The notes beneath the pieces are model-generated. The model was not told the DNA's origin and searched no databases. It saw only the letters and a program-made list of their open reading frames with translations. From NCBI GenBank assembly GCA_944385645.1, contig CALWYA010000014.1, positions 1 through 14,641 of the forward strand: 14,641 nt of DNA, given 5' to 3'. The position numbers and the translations under genes are program-made. Below are positions 1 to 6,155 of this stretch, piece by piece (position 1 is the stretch's first letter; each line of letters begins with the position of its first letter). This DNA comes from an uncultured Oscillospiraceae bacterium. GTDB lineage: Bacteria > Bacillota > Clostridia > Oscillospirales > Oscillospiraceae.

Positions 1-1043
1 ATTTTCCGGGCCAGCTCCCCCTCCTGTGCCGGGTCGCACAGGACGGTGAGCACCCAGCCGGGGCGGCCCTTCTTCATGGTGCCGGGGACGGTGTACACGT
101 CCAGGGCCCCCGCCTCCAGCAGGCGGGCGGCGGCGAAGGCCAGGGCCTCGGGGGTCATGTCGTCCAGGTTGCACACCAGCTCCACGATCTCCCCGTTGGC
201 CTCCTGGGCCGTTTCCCCCCAGAAGGCCCGGACGCAGTTGGCCTGTTCAAACGCCTTGGCGCCGATGCCCACGCCCACAGCCTTGGTGGCCATGACGGGC
301 ATGGGCCCGAACTGCTGGGCGAAGTGGACCAGCAGGGCGGCCCCAGTGGGAGTGCACAGCTCCCCCTGGACGGACCCGCCGTAGATGGGCACGCCGGCAA
401 GCAGGTTGGCGGTGGCGGGGGCGGGGACGGGCATCACTCCGTGGGCGCACCGCACTGTGCCGCACCCCACATGGACGGGGGAGACGAGGATCTGCTCCGG
501 CTGGAGCAGGGACAGGGCGTAGCACACCCCTGTCACGTCGGCCACCGCGTCCAGGGCCCCCACCTCGTGGAAGTGTACGTCTCCCACGGGACAGCCGTGG
601 GCCTTGGCCTCCGCCCGGGCGATGGCGTCATAGACGGACTTGGCCTGGGTTTTCACCCCGTCGGGCAGGGAGAGCGCGTCGATGATCTCCCCGATGTGCC
701 CCGGGGTGGCGTGGTGGTGATGGTGGTGTGCTCCGTGGCCGTGGTCATGGGCGTGTTCGTGGGTGTGGTCGTGGTGCTCCTCCCCGTGGGTGTGGAGATG
801 GTCGTGATGTGCCGCCTCGCGGGGGGCGGGCTCGGCCTCCTCCTGCCCGTTCACGGTGACCGCCATGTGGGTGCCCGCGATGCCGCAGGTGGAGGCCGCC
901 TGGGCCTCCACCCGGACGCCGGGGAGGCCCAGGCCGTTCATGGTGTCCAGAAAGCCCTGCTTGTCCTCCAGCAGCTCGTACAGGGCGGCCATGAGCATAT
1001 CCCCGGCGGCCCCCATATTGCACTCGATGTAAAGCGTCTTCAT
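1..1043 (-). CDS. larC: LarC, nickel insertion protein for the nickel-pincer nucleotide cofactor (3' end beyond window)
   Basis: LarC is the CTP-dependent nickel insertase that performs the last step of nickel-pincer nucleotide synthesis for LarA-type enzymes, in the cytoplasm. I translated this frame by hand from the ATG at 1043 to the window edge: 347 codons, open throughout. Family landmarks are the N-terminal GAAGDM (residues 11-16), VHFHEVGALD (156-165), the CTPTGAALL segment (230-238) and CNLDDMTPE (291-299). Residues 79-111 form a loop with 19 histidines, a plausible nickel-binding reservoir. In Lactobacillus plantarum larC is split into two frames joined by programmed frameshifting; here the part seen is one continuous frame. 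The start lies 1 nt after the larB stop, with GGAGG 9 nt upstream inside larB, so translation is probably coupled. The C-terminus is outside the window. Confidence 0.93.
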   Translation of the reverse strand, partial: MKTLYIECNMGAAGDMLMAALYELLEDKQGFLDTMNGLGLPGVRVEAQAASTCGIAGTHMAVTVNGQEEAEPAPREAAHHDHLHTHGEEHHDHTHEHAHDHGHGAHHHHHHATPGHIGEIIDALSLPDGVKTQAKSVYDAIARAEAKAHGCPVGDVHFHEVGALDAVADVTGVCYALSLLQPEQILVSPVHVGCGTVRCAHGVMPVPAPATANLLAGVPIYGGSVQGELCTPTGAALLVHFAQQFGPMPVMATKAVGVGIGAKAFEQANCVRAFWGETAQEANGEIVELVCNLDDMTPEALAFAAARLLEAGALDVYTVPGTMKKGRPGWVLTVLCDPAQEGELARK

Positions 1044-1044
1044 A

Positions 1045-1809
1045 TCAGTGTTCCTCCAGACCTTCCATTTGGTTGATGCGGCTGGCCAGGAAACCCGCGC
1101 CGAAGCCGTTGTCGATGTTCACCACGCTGCACCCGGAGGCGCAGGAGTTGAGCATGGACAGCAGGGCGGACAGGCCGCCGAAGCTGGCCCCATAGCCCAC
1201 GCTGGTGGGGACGGCGATGACCGGGCAGTCCACCAGCCCCCCGATGACGGAGGCCAGGGCTCCCTCCATCCCCGCCACGGCGACGACGCACCGGGCGGAC
1301 ATGAGGGTGTCCAAATTGCCCAAAAGTCGGTGGAGCCCCGCCACCCCCACGTCGTAGAGGCGGGTCACCCGGTTGCCCATGGCCTCGGCGGTGAGGGCGG
1401 CTTCCTCCGCCACGGGGATGTCGCTGGTGCCCCCGGTGGCCACCACGATATTTCCCAGGGAATTCCGCTGACCCGGGAAGGCAATGCCCAGCCGGGCCTC
1501 CGGGTGGTAGTCCAGGGGGACGGTTTTGGCCACCTCCTCCGCCGCCTCCGGGCCCATGCGGGTGACCAGGATGTTTTGGCAGCCCCGCTCTCCCAGCTTG
1601 ACGGCGATGCCGGCGATCTGCTCCGGGGTCTTGCCCGCCCCGTAGATCACCTCCGCCGCCCCCTGGCGCACCGGGCGGTGGAGGTCCACCTTGGCGTAGC
1701 CCAGGTCCTCGAAGGGAGCCTCCTTCAGCTTCAGCAGGGCGTTCTCCGGGGAGACAGTCCCCTCCGCCACCCCCCGGAGAAGGGCGAGAATGTCGTGTTT
1801 GTTGTCCAT
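1045..1809 (-). CDS. larB: LarB, nicotinic acid adenine dinucleotide carboxylase/hydrolase
   Basis: LarB starts nickel-pincer nucleotide synthesis by carboxylating the pyridinium ring of nicotinic acid adenine dinucleotide and hydrolysing its phosphoanhydride. The protein has 254 residues, close to the family length. Its C-terminal half resembles AIR carboxylase (PurE): GGTSDIPVAEEA (126-137), GVAGLHRL (155-162), VAGMEGALASVIGGL (178-192) and PTSVGYGASFGG (201-212). C223, in LNSCASG just before VVNIDNG, is the likely counterpart of the cysteine that attacks the substrate ring in the L. plantarum enzyme; this is inferred from position. GGAGG about 9 nt before the ATG supports the start. It is the middle gene of larE-larB-larC, 71 nt after larE and 1 nt before larC. 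Confidence 0.93.
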   Translation of the reverse strand: MDNKHDILALLRGVAEGTVSPENALLKLKEAPFEDLGYAKVDLHRPVRQGAAEVIYGAGKTPEQIAGIAVKLGERGCQNILVTRMGPEAAEEVAKTVPLDYHPEARLGIAFPGQRNSLGNIVVATGGTSDIPVAEEAALTAEAMGNRVTRLYDVGVAGLHRLLGNLDTLMSARCVVAVAGMEGALASVIGGLVDCPVIAVPTSVGYGASFGGLSALLSMLNSCASGCSVVNIDNGFGAGFLASRINQMEGLEEH

Positions 1810-1850
1810 TGGAAAGAACCTCCGTTGCAGGTCAAAATTGCACTCCGCAG

Positions 1851-1870
1851 GGCGGGGGCTTGCCCCCGCC
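1851..1870 (-). other. Intercistronic hairpin between larE and larB
   Basis: Perfect 8-bp inverted repeat (1851-1858 with 1863-1870) and a 4-nt loop, all GC in the stem. It lies in the 71-nt gap between the larE stop and the larB start. No U-tract follows it in the direction of transcription, so it looks like an mRNA processing or stability element that could set the ratio of LarE to LarB, and not a full terminator. Confidence 0.45.
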
Positions 1871-1880
1871 GCGGGTTGGC

Positions 1881-2624
1881 TTATCTGCTCTGTAGATCCA
1901 AGACCGCCCCATCGAACTCTCCCAGGGCGGCCAAAATCTTTTCCCGCTGTTCCAGGGCCAGGGCCATCTGCCCCTCCGGCACCTGGACCCGGGCCAGGCC
2001 GTGGAACAGCCGCACCCGGAAGTCCCGGAACCCCAGGGCGTGGAGGGCGGTCTCCGCCTCCTCCACCCGCTCCAGGTCATGGGCGGTGATGGGGGTGCCG
2101 GTGGGGATGCGGGTGGCCAGACAGGCGTAGGCCGGCTTGTCCCAGGTGAACAGCCCCGCCTCCCGGGACAGACGCCGCACGTCGGCCTTGGTGAGGCCGC
2201 ACTCCCGCAGGGGGGAGCGCACCTCCAGCTCCCGGATGGCCCGCATGCCGGGCCGGTCCCCGGCGTCGTCGGAGGCGTTGGTGCCGTCCAGCAGGAGGGA
2301 GTACCCGTCCTTTCGGGCGGCCTCCCGCAGATGGGAGAAGAGGGTCCGCTTGCAGTGGTAGCACCGCTCCGGCCCGTTGGCCGCCGCCCCGGGCAGGCCC
2401 AGGATGTCTACCTCCACCACCGTCATGGGCACGTCCAGCTCCCGGGCCAGCCGCAGGGCGTCCCGGTACTCGAACGCCGGCTGGAAGGCGGTTTTCGCGT
2501 AGTAGGCGCGGAGATCACAGCCGTACCGCTTTCCCGCCCACAGGAGCAGGGCGGAGTCCGTGCCCCCGGAGAAGGCCAGGGCGGCTTTGGGATGTGCGCG
2601 GAAAAATTCCTCCAGAGTAGGCAT
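1881..2624 (-). CDS. larE: LarE, ATP-dependent sulfur insertase (three-cysteine type)
   Basis: LarE adenylates the carboxylates of the LarB product and inserts sulfur, giving the two thio groups that bind nickel in the cofactor. The 247-residue protein has a PP-loop ATP pyrophosphatase motif SGGTDSA (19-25), then LLDGTNASDD (111-120) and SPLRECGLTK (137-146). Cysteines C88 and C91 (PERCYHCK) and C168 (AYACLATR) are all present. C168 sits where L. plantarum LarE has its sacrificial cysteine. The extra CxxC suggests the variant that holds a [4Fe-4S] cluster, as described for Thermotoga maritima LarE. The frame stays open upstream to 2870, but the ATG at 2624 is chosen because AAAAAGGAGG lies just before it and the upstream part overlaps the leader, its terminator and the promoter. 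First gene of the lar operon. Confidence 0.92.
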   Translation of the reverse strand: MPTLEEFFRAHPKAALAFSGGTDSALLLWAGKRYGCDLRAYYAKTAFQPAFEYRDALRLARELDVPMTVVEVDILGLPGAAANGPERCYHCKRTLFSHLREAARKDGYSLLLDGTNASDDAGDRPGMRAIRELEVRSPLRECGLTKADVRRLSREAGLFTWDKPAYACLATRIPTGTPITAHDLERVEEAETALHALGFRDFRVRLFHGLARVQVPEGQMALALEQREKILAALGEFDGAVLDLQSR

Positions 2625-2634
2625 GAGGGGCCCT

Positions 2635-2652
2635 CCTTTTTCCAGAAAAAGG
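2635..2652 (-). promoter_or_regulatory. Hairpin overlapping the larE ribosome binding site
   Basis: A 7-bp inverted repeat (2635-2641 with 2646-2652, loop of 4) on the larE transcript pairs CCUUUUU with AAAAAGG. The 3' arm of this RNA hairpin includes the first two Gs of the GGAGG Shine-Dalgarno sequence (2632-2636). The other arm is the tail of the upstream terminator hairpin, so the two structures compete for 2649-2652. Confidence 0.45.
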
Positions 2653-2694
2653 CGTCTGCTTTTTCCCGCCGGGGCAGGAAAAAACAGACGCCTT
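2646..2694 (-). terminator. Intrinsic terminator/attenuator in the larE leader
   Basis: Perfect 10-bp arms (2649-2658 with 2685-2694) are extended inward, after one mismatch, by seven more pairs (TTTTTCC with GGAAAAA). On the minus strand the descending arm runs into five Ts (complement of 2646-2650). No T-run follows on the plus strand, so it is oriented toward larE. It ends about 10 nt before the larE Shine-Dalgarno sequence, a position typical of a transcription attenuator. Termination in vivo is inferred. Confidence 0.7.
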
Positions 2695-2835
2695 CGTGAC
2701 GCCGCGTTCAGAATTGAGATACCATGGGGCGCCGCCGCGCCGGGCGGCCCGATCTGTCGGGAGGGAACTGTGGGAGCAGATCCCCGGCTTCGGCCGGGCG
2801 GCCCGGCTTCCTGCCGGCCGTGGTCCCAGGTTCGT
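2695..2835 (-). promoter_or_regulatory. Structured 5' leader of the lar operon, candidate riboswitch
   Basis: The RNA between the predicted start site and the attenuator is GC-rich and full of inverted repeats on the minus strand. These are a 6-bp stem at 2751-2756/2777-2782, a 6-bp stem with a 4-nt loop at 2783-2788/2793-2798, and an imperfect hairpin at 2800-2807/2813-2819. I do not recognise a known riboswitch class; T-box, cobalamin and TPP signatures are absent by eye. The layout of promoter, structured RNA, terminator and gene is the architecture of a cis-regulatory RNA, but a ligand cannot be named. Confidence 0.4.
2739..2805. repeat. 13-nt direct repeat pair in the lar leader
   Basis: The sequence gccgggcggcccg occurs at 2739-2751 and again at 2793-2805, flanking the 2751-2782 hairpin. 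Each copy is itself partly palindromic (GGGC with GCCC), so the copies can pair internally or with each other and could support alternative RNA folds. Confidence 0.6.
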
Positions 2836-2841
2836 ACCGCT

Positions 2842-2870
2842 ATTATCGCCGAAAACAGGGCGGAAGTCAA
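2842..2870 (-). promoter_or_regulatory. Sigma-A promoter of the larE-larB-larC operon
   Basis: On the minus strand there is a -35 TTGACT (2865-2870), a 17-bp spacer and a -10 GATAAT (2842-2847). Both boxes match the consensus at five of six positions and the spacing is optimal. Transcription should start near 2835, giving a leader of about 210 nt before larE. Confidence 0.75.
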
Positions 2871-2894
2871 GAGGGGAGGGGCTTTTTGGAACTA

Positions 2895-2923
2895 TTGTAA
2901 AGCGGGGATAAACATGATATACT
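2895..2923 (+). promoter_or_regulatory. Sigma-A promoter of the MoxR/VWA gene pair
   Basis: A -35 TTGTAA (2895-2900), a 17-bp spacer and a -10 TATACT (2918-2923) on the plus strand. The predicted start is near 2930, about 63 nt before the ATPase ATG. Its -35 box is 24 bp from the -35 box of the divergent lar promoter, close enough for one regulator to act on both. No clear operator was seen. Confidence 0.7.
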
Positions 2924-2992
2924 GGCCGGAGCGGACCGCGGCGGCGGACCGTCCGGGCGTCAGCCCGAGAACAGGCAAAGGCGGAGAACACC

Positions 2993-3847
2993 ATGAGAGA
3001 AGACTTGAAGATACGGCTGGAGCGGTTCCGGGAACAGAACGCCGTGGATGAGGCGGTCCGGGGGCGGATCGTCCGGCCGGCCGTGGAATTTATCGGAGAC
3101 GAGATCCTGGAGCAGGCGGTCTCCGCCCTGCTCCAGGGGGAGAACCTTCTGCTGTGCGGGGGAAAGGCCACCGGCAAGAACATCCTGGCGGACAATCTGG
3201 CCTGGCTGTTCGGCCGGCCGGTGTACAATGTGTCCTTCCATGTGAACACCGACAGCAGCACCCTGATCGGCACCGACACCTTCGTGGGGGGCGAGGTGCG
3301 GCTGCGCCGGGGCCCGGTGGCCCAGACGGCCCTGTACGGGGGCTTCTGCATCCTGGACGAGATCAACATGGCCAAGAACGACGCCGTGGCGGTGATGCAC
3401 TCGGCGCTGGACTACCGCCGGCTCATCGACGTGCCGGGCTATGAGTGCATTCCCCTGCACCCGGCGGCCCGCTTCATCGCCACTATGAACTATGGCTACG
3501 CGGGGACCCGGGAGCTGAACGAGGCCCTGGCCTCCCGGTTCTCGGTGATCCGGATGCCCACTCTGCGGCCGGAGCAGCTGCGCCGGCTGTTAAAAATGGA
3601 CGTCCCCCAGGCGGCCGAGGAGCACATCGAGCGCTGCGTTGGGCTGTTCCTGGACCTGAACGAGAAGGCGGTCAACGGCGAGGTCTCCACCCGCTCGGTG
3701 GACCTGCGGGGGATGATCTCCGCCCTGCGGCTGATGACCGACGGGATGGCCCCCGGAGACGCGGTGGCCGTCAGCGTCACCAACAAGTGCTTTGACGAGT
3801 ATGAGTATCAGCTGGTCCAGGACGTGGTCATGACCAGATTTGCCTGA
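2993..3847 (+). CDS. MoxR-type AAA+ ATPase (CbbQ/NorQ-like)
   Basis: A 284-residue AAA+ ATPase of the AAA_5/MoxR group. These work with VWA-domain partners to remodel or activate enzymes, often metalloenzymes (CbbQ for RuBisCO, NorQ for nitric oxide reductase). Visible motifs are Walker A GGKATGKN (56-63), Walker B CILDE (119-123), sensor 1 ATMN (163-166), arginine-finger candidate R182 in ASRF, and a sensor 2-like STRSVDLRG (232-240). The residue after the Walker A lysine is Asn, where Ser or Thr is usual. The ATG follows GGCGGAG at normal spacing. The gene has its own promoter, runs opposite to larE and is followed 12 nt later by the VWA gene, so the two form an operon. The substrate is unknown. 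Confidence 0.85.
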   Translation: MREDLKIRLERFREQNAVDEAVRGRIVRPAVEFIGDEILEQAVSALLQGENLLLCGGKATGKNILADNLAWLFGRPVYNVSFHVNTDSSTLIGTDTFVGGEVRLRRGPVAQTALYGGFCILDEINMAKNDAVAVMHSALDYRRLIDVPGYECIPLHPAARFIATMNYGYAGTRELNEALASRFSVIRMPTLRPEQLRRLLKMDVPQAAEEHIERCVGLFLDLNEKAVNGEVSTRSVDLRGMISALRLMTDGMAPGDAVAVSVTNKCFDEYEYQLVQDVVMTRFA

Positions 3848-3859
3848 CGGGGGCGCGCC

Positions 3860-5605
3860 GTGAGTATCGACAGAGAAGAGAGCCTGTTCCTGACGGTGTC
3901 CGAGAACCACACCCGGCGGGAGTACCCGGAGTATATCCGCCTGATGAGCGAGCCCTACCGCCAGGCCGGCGGCATGGTCGCGGCGTATGAGGGCGTGGTC
4001 CTGGGGGGCGGGGACAAGCTGTTTGGACTGGAGGAGCTGAACCTGTGGCTCCGGCGGCACCGGTACGCGGACTTTGATATGCATGCTCTGCTCCCCATGA
4101 CCCGGCTGTGCCTGGAGTACGCGGTGCGGGTGAGGCTGGCCGCCCAGCGCCCCGGCATCCCGGCCATGGCCGAGCGGGCCGCCCGGGAGCAGTTGGAAAA
4201 CGACCCGCTGCGGCTGCGCCACGCCTCCCGGGGCTGGATTCAGATCTATTGGCTGACGGAGCAGTTCCCCCGGATTGACGCCCCGGACAGCCGGCGAGTC
4301 CTGCGAAACTTCACCGGCTTCGAGGAGGTGCTGGCCCTGTTCACCCAGCTGGCGGAGGGCAGCGCGCGGTGCGCGGACGCCCGGGCCCTAGTGGAGCAGG
4401 CGGTGCTCCTGTACAAGAAGGTCTACACCCGGTACTTCGCCCCCGATCACAGCCGCGACGAGCTGCCCATCTACGAGCTCTCCGACGACCTGTGGGAGGG
4501 CAGTCACGCCGCCCCGGACCAGGGGGAGCCGGCCCGGGCGGAGGAGGACCAGCCGGAGCTGCGGTATGAGAAGGCCGGCGCCTCGGCGGCGGGGGTGGAG
4601 CTGTCGGAGGAGGCCCTGGCGGCCATCCCCGAGTATCTGGCCAAAAATTTCGGTCCCAGCTATCAGACGGAGCGGGCCATGGAGGAGATCGAGGGGGCGG
4701 TGTGCACGGGGCTCCACGAGGGGCGCCGGCTGCTGTTCACCGACGGGCTCCCGGAGGAGGCCTATGAGGGGCGCTCCGACCAGGCCGCTGCCCTGCGGGC
4801 CTGCCGGGAGGCCAACCGGCGGATGCTGGAGGAGCACCGGGACTCCGCCCGTCAGGGCGTCCGGAGCATCGAGCAGGCCTTCCGCAACGCCCTGAACCTG
4901 CGCAGCGAGCCGGAGGTCTATCGGGCGGACCACGGGGCGCTGGTCAACAGCGAGCTGTGGAAGGTGGGCCGCTGTGACGACCCGCAGCTGTTCCGAACGG
5001 TCGTCCGGCAGGACCAGTCCGCCGTGGCGGTGGAGCTGATGATCGACGCCAGCGGCTCCCAGGCGCTCCGCCAGTCCATGGTGGCGCTGCAGAGCTATCT
5101 GTTCAGCGCCGCCCTGAGCGGCATCCAGATCCCCCACCGGGTGATGAGCTACTGCACCTATGGGAATTACACCATCCTGCGCCGCTTCCGGGACTATGAC
5201 GACCCGCCGGCGGCCGACCGGAGGATCCTGGAGTACCGGGCCACCTCCAACAACCGGGACGGCCTGGCCCTGGCCGCCGCCGGGCTGGACCTGCTGCGGC
5301 GGCCGGAGGAGCACAAGATCGTCATTGTCTTCAGCGACGGCCTGCCCAACGATATGGTCAGCGGGCGGGCCCGGGCGGGCGTTCCGGAGAAATATGTGGG
5401 AGACGCGGCCATCCGGGACACCTGCGCCCAGGTGCGGAAGCTGCGCCGGGAGGGGGTCCACGTCATCGGCATCTTCCTGGGGGGCGACGACGAGCTGGAA
5501 AACGAGCGGATGATCTACGGCGCCTCCTTCCTGCGCATCCGCCGGGCGGAGGACTTCGGCGGCAGCGCCGGAAAGCGGCTGAGCGAGACGCTGCTCCAGC
5601 TGTGA
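3860..5605 (+). CDS. VWA-domain protein, partner of the MoxR ATPase (CbbO/NorD-like)
   Basis: A 581-residue soluble protein with no signal peptide or membrane segment seen. The C-terminal third is a von Willebrand factor A domain with a complete metal-ion-dependent adhesion site: DASGS (D396, S398, S400), T462 in EYRATSNNRDG, and D493 in VFSDG. The N-terminal 200 residues are mostly helical and unrecognised. An acidic, low-complexity linker follows at about 209-240. Size and layout fit the CbbO/NorD class that couples a MoxR ATPase to its target enzyme; this is inferred from architecture and gene pairing. The start is GTG, 12 nt after the ATPase stop, behind a weak G-rich binding site. No terminator is obvious after it, so some read-through into the thi leader is possible. 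Confidence 0.82.
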   Translation: MSIDREESLFLTVSENHTRREYPEYIRLMSEPYRQAGGMVAAYEGVVLGGGDKLFGLEELNLWLRRHRYADFDMHALLPMTRLCLEYAVRVRLAAQRPGIPAMAERAAREQLENDPLRLRHASRGWIQIYWLTEQFPRIDAPDSRRVLRNFTGFEEVLALFTQLAEGSARCADARALVEQAVLLYKKVYTRYFAPDHSRDELPIYELSDDLWEGSHAAPDQGEPARAEEDQPELRYEKAGASAAGVELSEEALAAIPEYLAKNFGPSYQTERAMEEIEGAVCTGLHEGRRLLFTDGLPEEAYEGRSDQAAALRACREANRRMLEEHRDSARQGVRSIEQAFRNALNLRSEPEVYRADHGALVNSELWKVGRCDDPQLFRTVVRQDQSAVAVELMIDASGSQALRQSMVALQSYLFSAALSGIQIPHRVMSYCTYGNYTILRRFRDYDDPPAADRRILEYRATSNNRDGLALAAAGLDLLRRPEEHKIVIVFSDGLPNDMVSGRARAGVPEKYVGDAAIRDTCAQVRKLRREGVHVIGIFLGGDDELENERMIYGASFLRIRRAEDFGGSAGKRLSETLLQL

Positions 5606-5649
5606 GGGGGACTCGCCCGGGGCAGGGGAAGAAATTTTCGGGCGGGGGC

Positions 5650-5678
5650 TTGCAATCCGGCGGACAGAGGTGTATACT
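5650..5678 (+). promoter_or_regulatory. Sigma-A promoter of the thiamine operon
   Basis: A -35 TTGCAA (5650-5655), a 17-bp spacer and a -10 TATACT (5673-5678). Transcription would begin near 5685, just before the TPP riboswitch, the expected geometry for a riboswitch-controlled transcript. Confidence 0.75.
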
Positions 5679-5693
5679 GTCCCCACAACAGAA

Positions 5694-5782
5694 CACAGGG
5701 GAGCTTGTATTGGCAGGCTGAGAGGAAGTTCTCTAACTTTGACCCTTACACCTGACGCGGATAATGCCGCCGTAGGAAGTCG
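5694..5782 (+). promoter_or_regulatory. TPP riboswitch (THI element)
   Basis: Conserved thiamine pyrophosphate aptamer blocks appear in order and spacing: GGGGAGC near the 5' end, GGCTGAGAGGA (5716-5726), GACCC (5741-5745), ACCTGA (5750-5755), a stem around GATAATGCC (5757-5770) and GTAGGAA (5772-5778). The CUGAGA and GAUAAU blocks hold the pyrimidine and pyrophosphate in known structures. A terminator follows within about 20 nt, and thiamine salvage genes lie downstream. Binding of TPP should favour termination and shut the operon off when the coenzyme is plentiful. Confidence 0.97.
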
Positions 5783-5803
5783 TTTTCAGATCTGGCTTTT
5801 CTT

Positions 5804-5833
5804 GGGAGGCGCGTCGGGCGCCTCCCGTTTTTT
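5804..5833 (+). terminator. Rho-independent terminator, expression platform of the TPP riboswitch
   Basis: A perfect 9-bp GC-rich stem (5804-5812 with 5818-5826), a 5-nt loop and six Ts at 5828-5833. It lies 21 nt after the aptamer and more than 300 nt before thiW, so it is the riboswitch's regulated terminator. Confidence 0.93.
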
Positions 5834-5887
5834 GTTGCCTCCGCCTGGTTTCCAGAGAGAATTCCGCAAAGAAGCAAAAACAATCCG

Positions 5888-6118
5888 TAATTTTAAGAGG
5901 AGAAATTCCAATCCGGAATTACAGGTGATCCATTTGAGAAAGGAGGATCCGGCATCCGCGGTGAGTCCGCGGCGGGCCGAGGGGGAGCGCCCTGGGCTTT
6001 GTATGACAGCGATGGGAAGCCGTGTTCCGGCGTGAGAGGAGGCCAGTGAGCCTCGACCGACCTTCCTTGCGGTCCCCGGGGGGAGACCGCGTCTATGTGG
6101 GGGAAGCGCCGCTGTCAT
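5888..6118 (+). ncRNA. Unassigned structured leader RNA between the TPP riboswitch and thiW
   Basis: After the riboswitch terminator about 320 nt remain before thiW, and most of it folds on paper. A 9-bp perfect stem (6003-6011 with 6110-6118) encloses three hairpins: 6019-6022/6028-6031, 6039-6043/6050-6054 and 6069-6077/6081-6090 (with a bulged A at 6084). The result is a four-way junction. Upstream are a 6-bp CCGCGG hairpin (5956-5961/5967-5972), a 5-bp stem at 5927-5931/5945-5949 and inverted repeats around 5888-5921. No known family is recognised. There is no U-tract after it; its 3' end lies 37 nt before the thiW ATG. It could be a second regulatory RNA, a stability element or an unknown motif. 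Confidence 0.4.
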
Positions 6119-6155
6119 CAGCCGTTTCCTCGGTTTACAAAAGGAGAAGATTGTC

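Noticed and set aside
2625..2870. N-terminal extension of LarE from an upstream start at 2870 (329 residues)
   Set aside because: The extension would encode the leader terminator, direct repeats and promoter. The ATG at 2624 has a strong binding site and gives a normal LarE N-terminus.
5614..5644. Terminator after the VWA gene
   Set aside because: A 6-bp stem with a 19-nt loop and no following T-run is too weak to call.
1850..5653. 14-nt identical sequence gggcgggggcttgc at 1850-1863 and 5640-5653
   Set aside because: In GC-rich DNA of this length one such match is expected by chance. One copy is part of an intercistronic hairpin and the other abuts the thi promoter -35 box, with no shared flanks.
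5956..5998. ZTP (pfl) riboswitch, from GGGGAGCG followed by CCTGGGC
   Set aside because: The conserved 5' half and the pairing between halves are not present, and the downstream genes are not purine or folate genes.
5670..6035. A 121-codon open frame across the thi leader
   Set aside because: It runs through the promoter -10 box, TPP riboswitch and terminator, all well supported, and its translation resembles no protein.
5934..6035. Possible leader peptide starting at TTG 5934 or GTG 5961 after AGGTGA or AAAGGAGG
   Set aside because: The start codons are non-ATG, the second has a binding-site spacing of about 14 nt, the peptide has no run of regulatory codons, and its end overlaps the 9-bp closing stem of the structured element.
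6011..6105. A second, degenerate TPP aptamer (TGAGAGGA, a P3-like hairpin, GACC)
   Set aside because: The order looks similar, but the CTGAGA core is altered and the essential ACCTGA and GATAATGCC blocks are missing, so the resemblance is probably chance.
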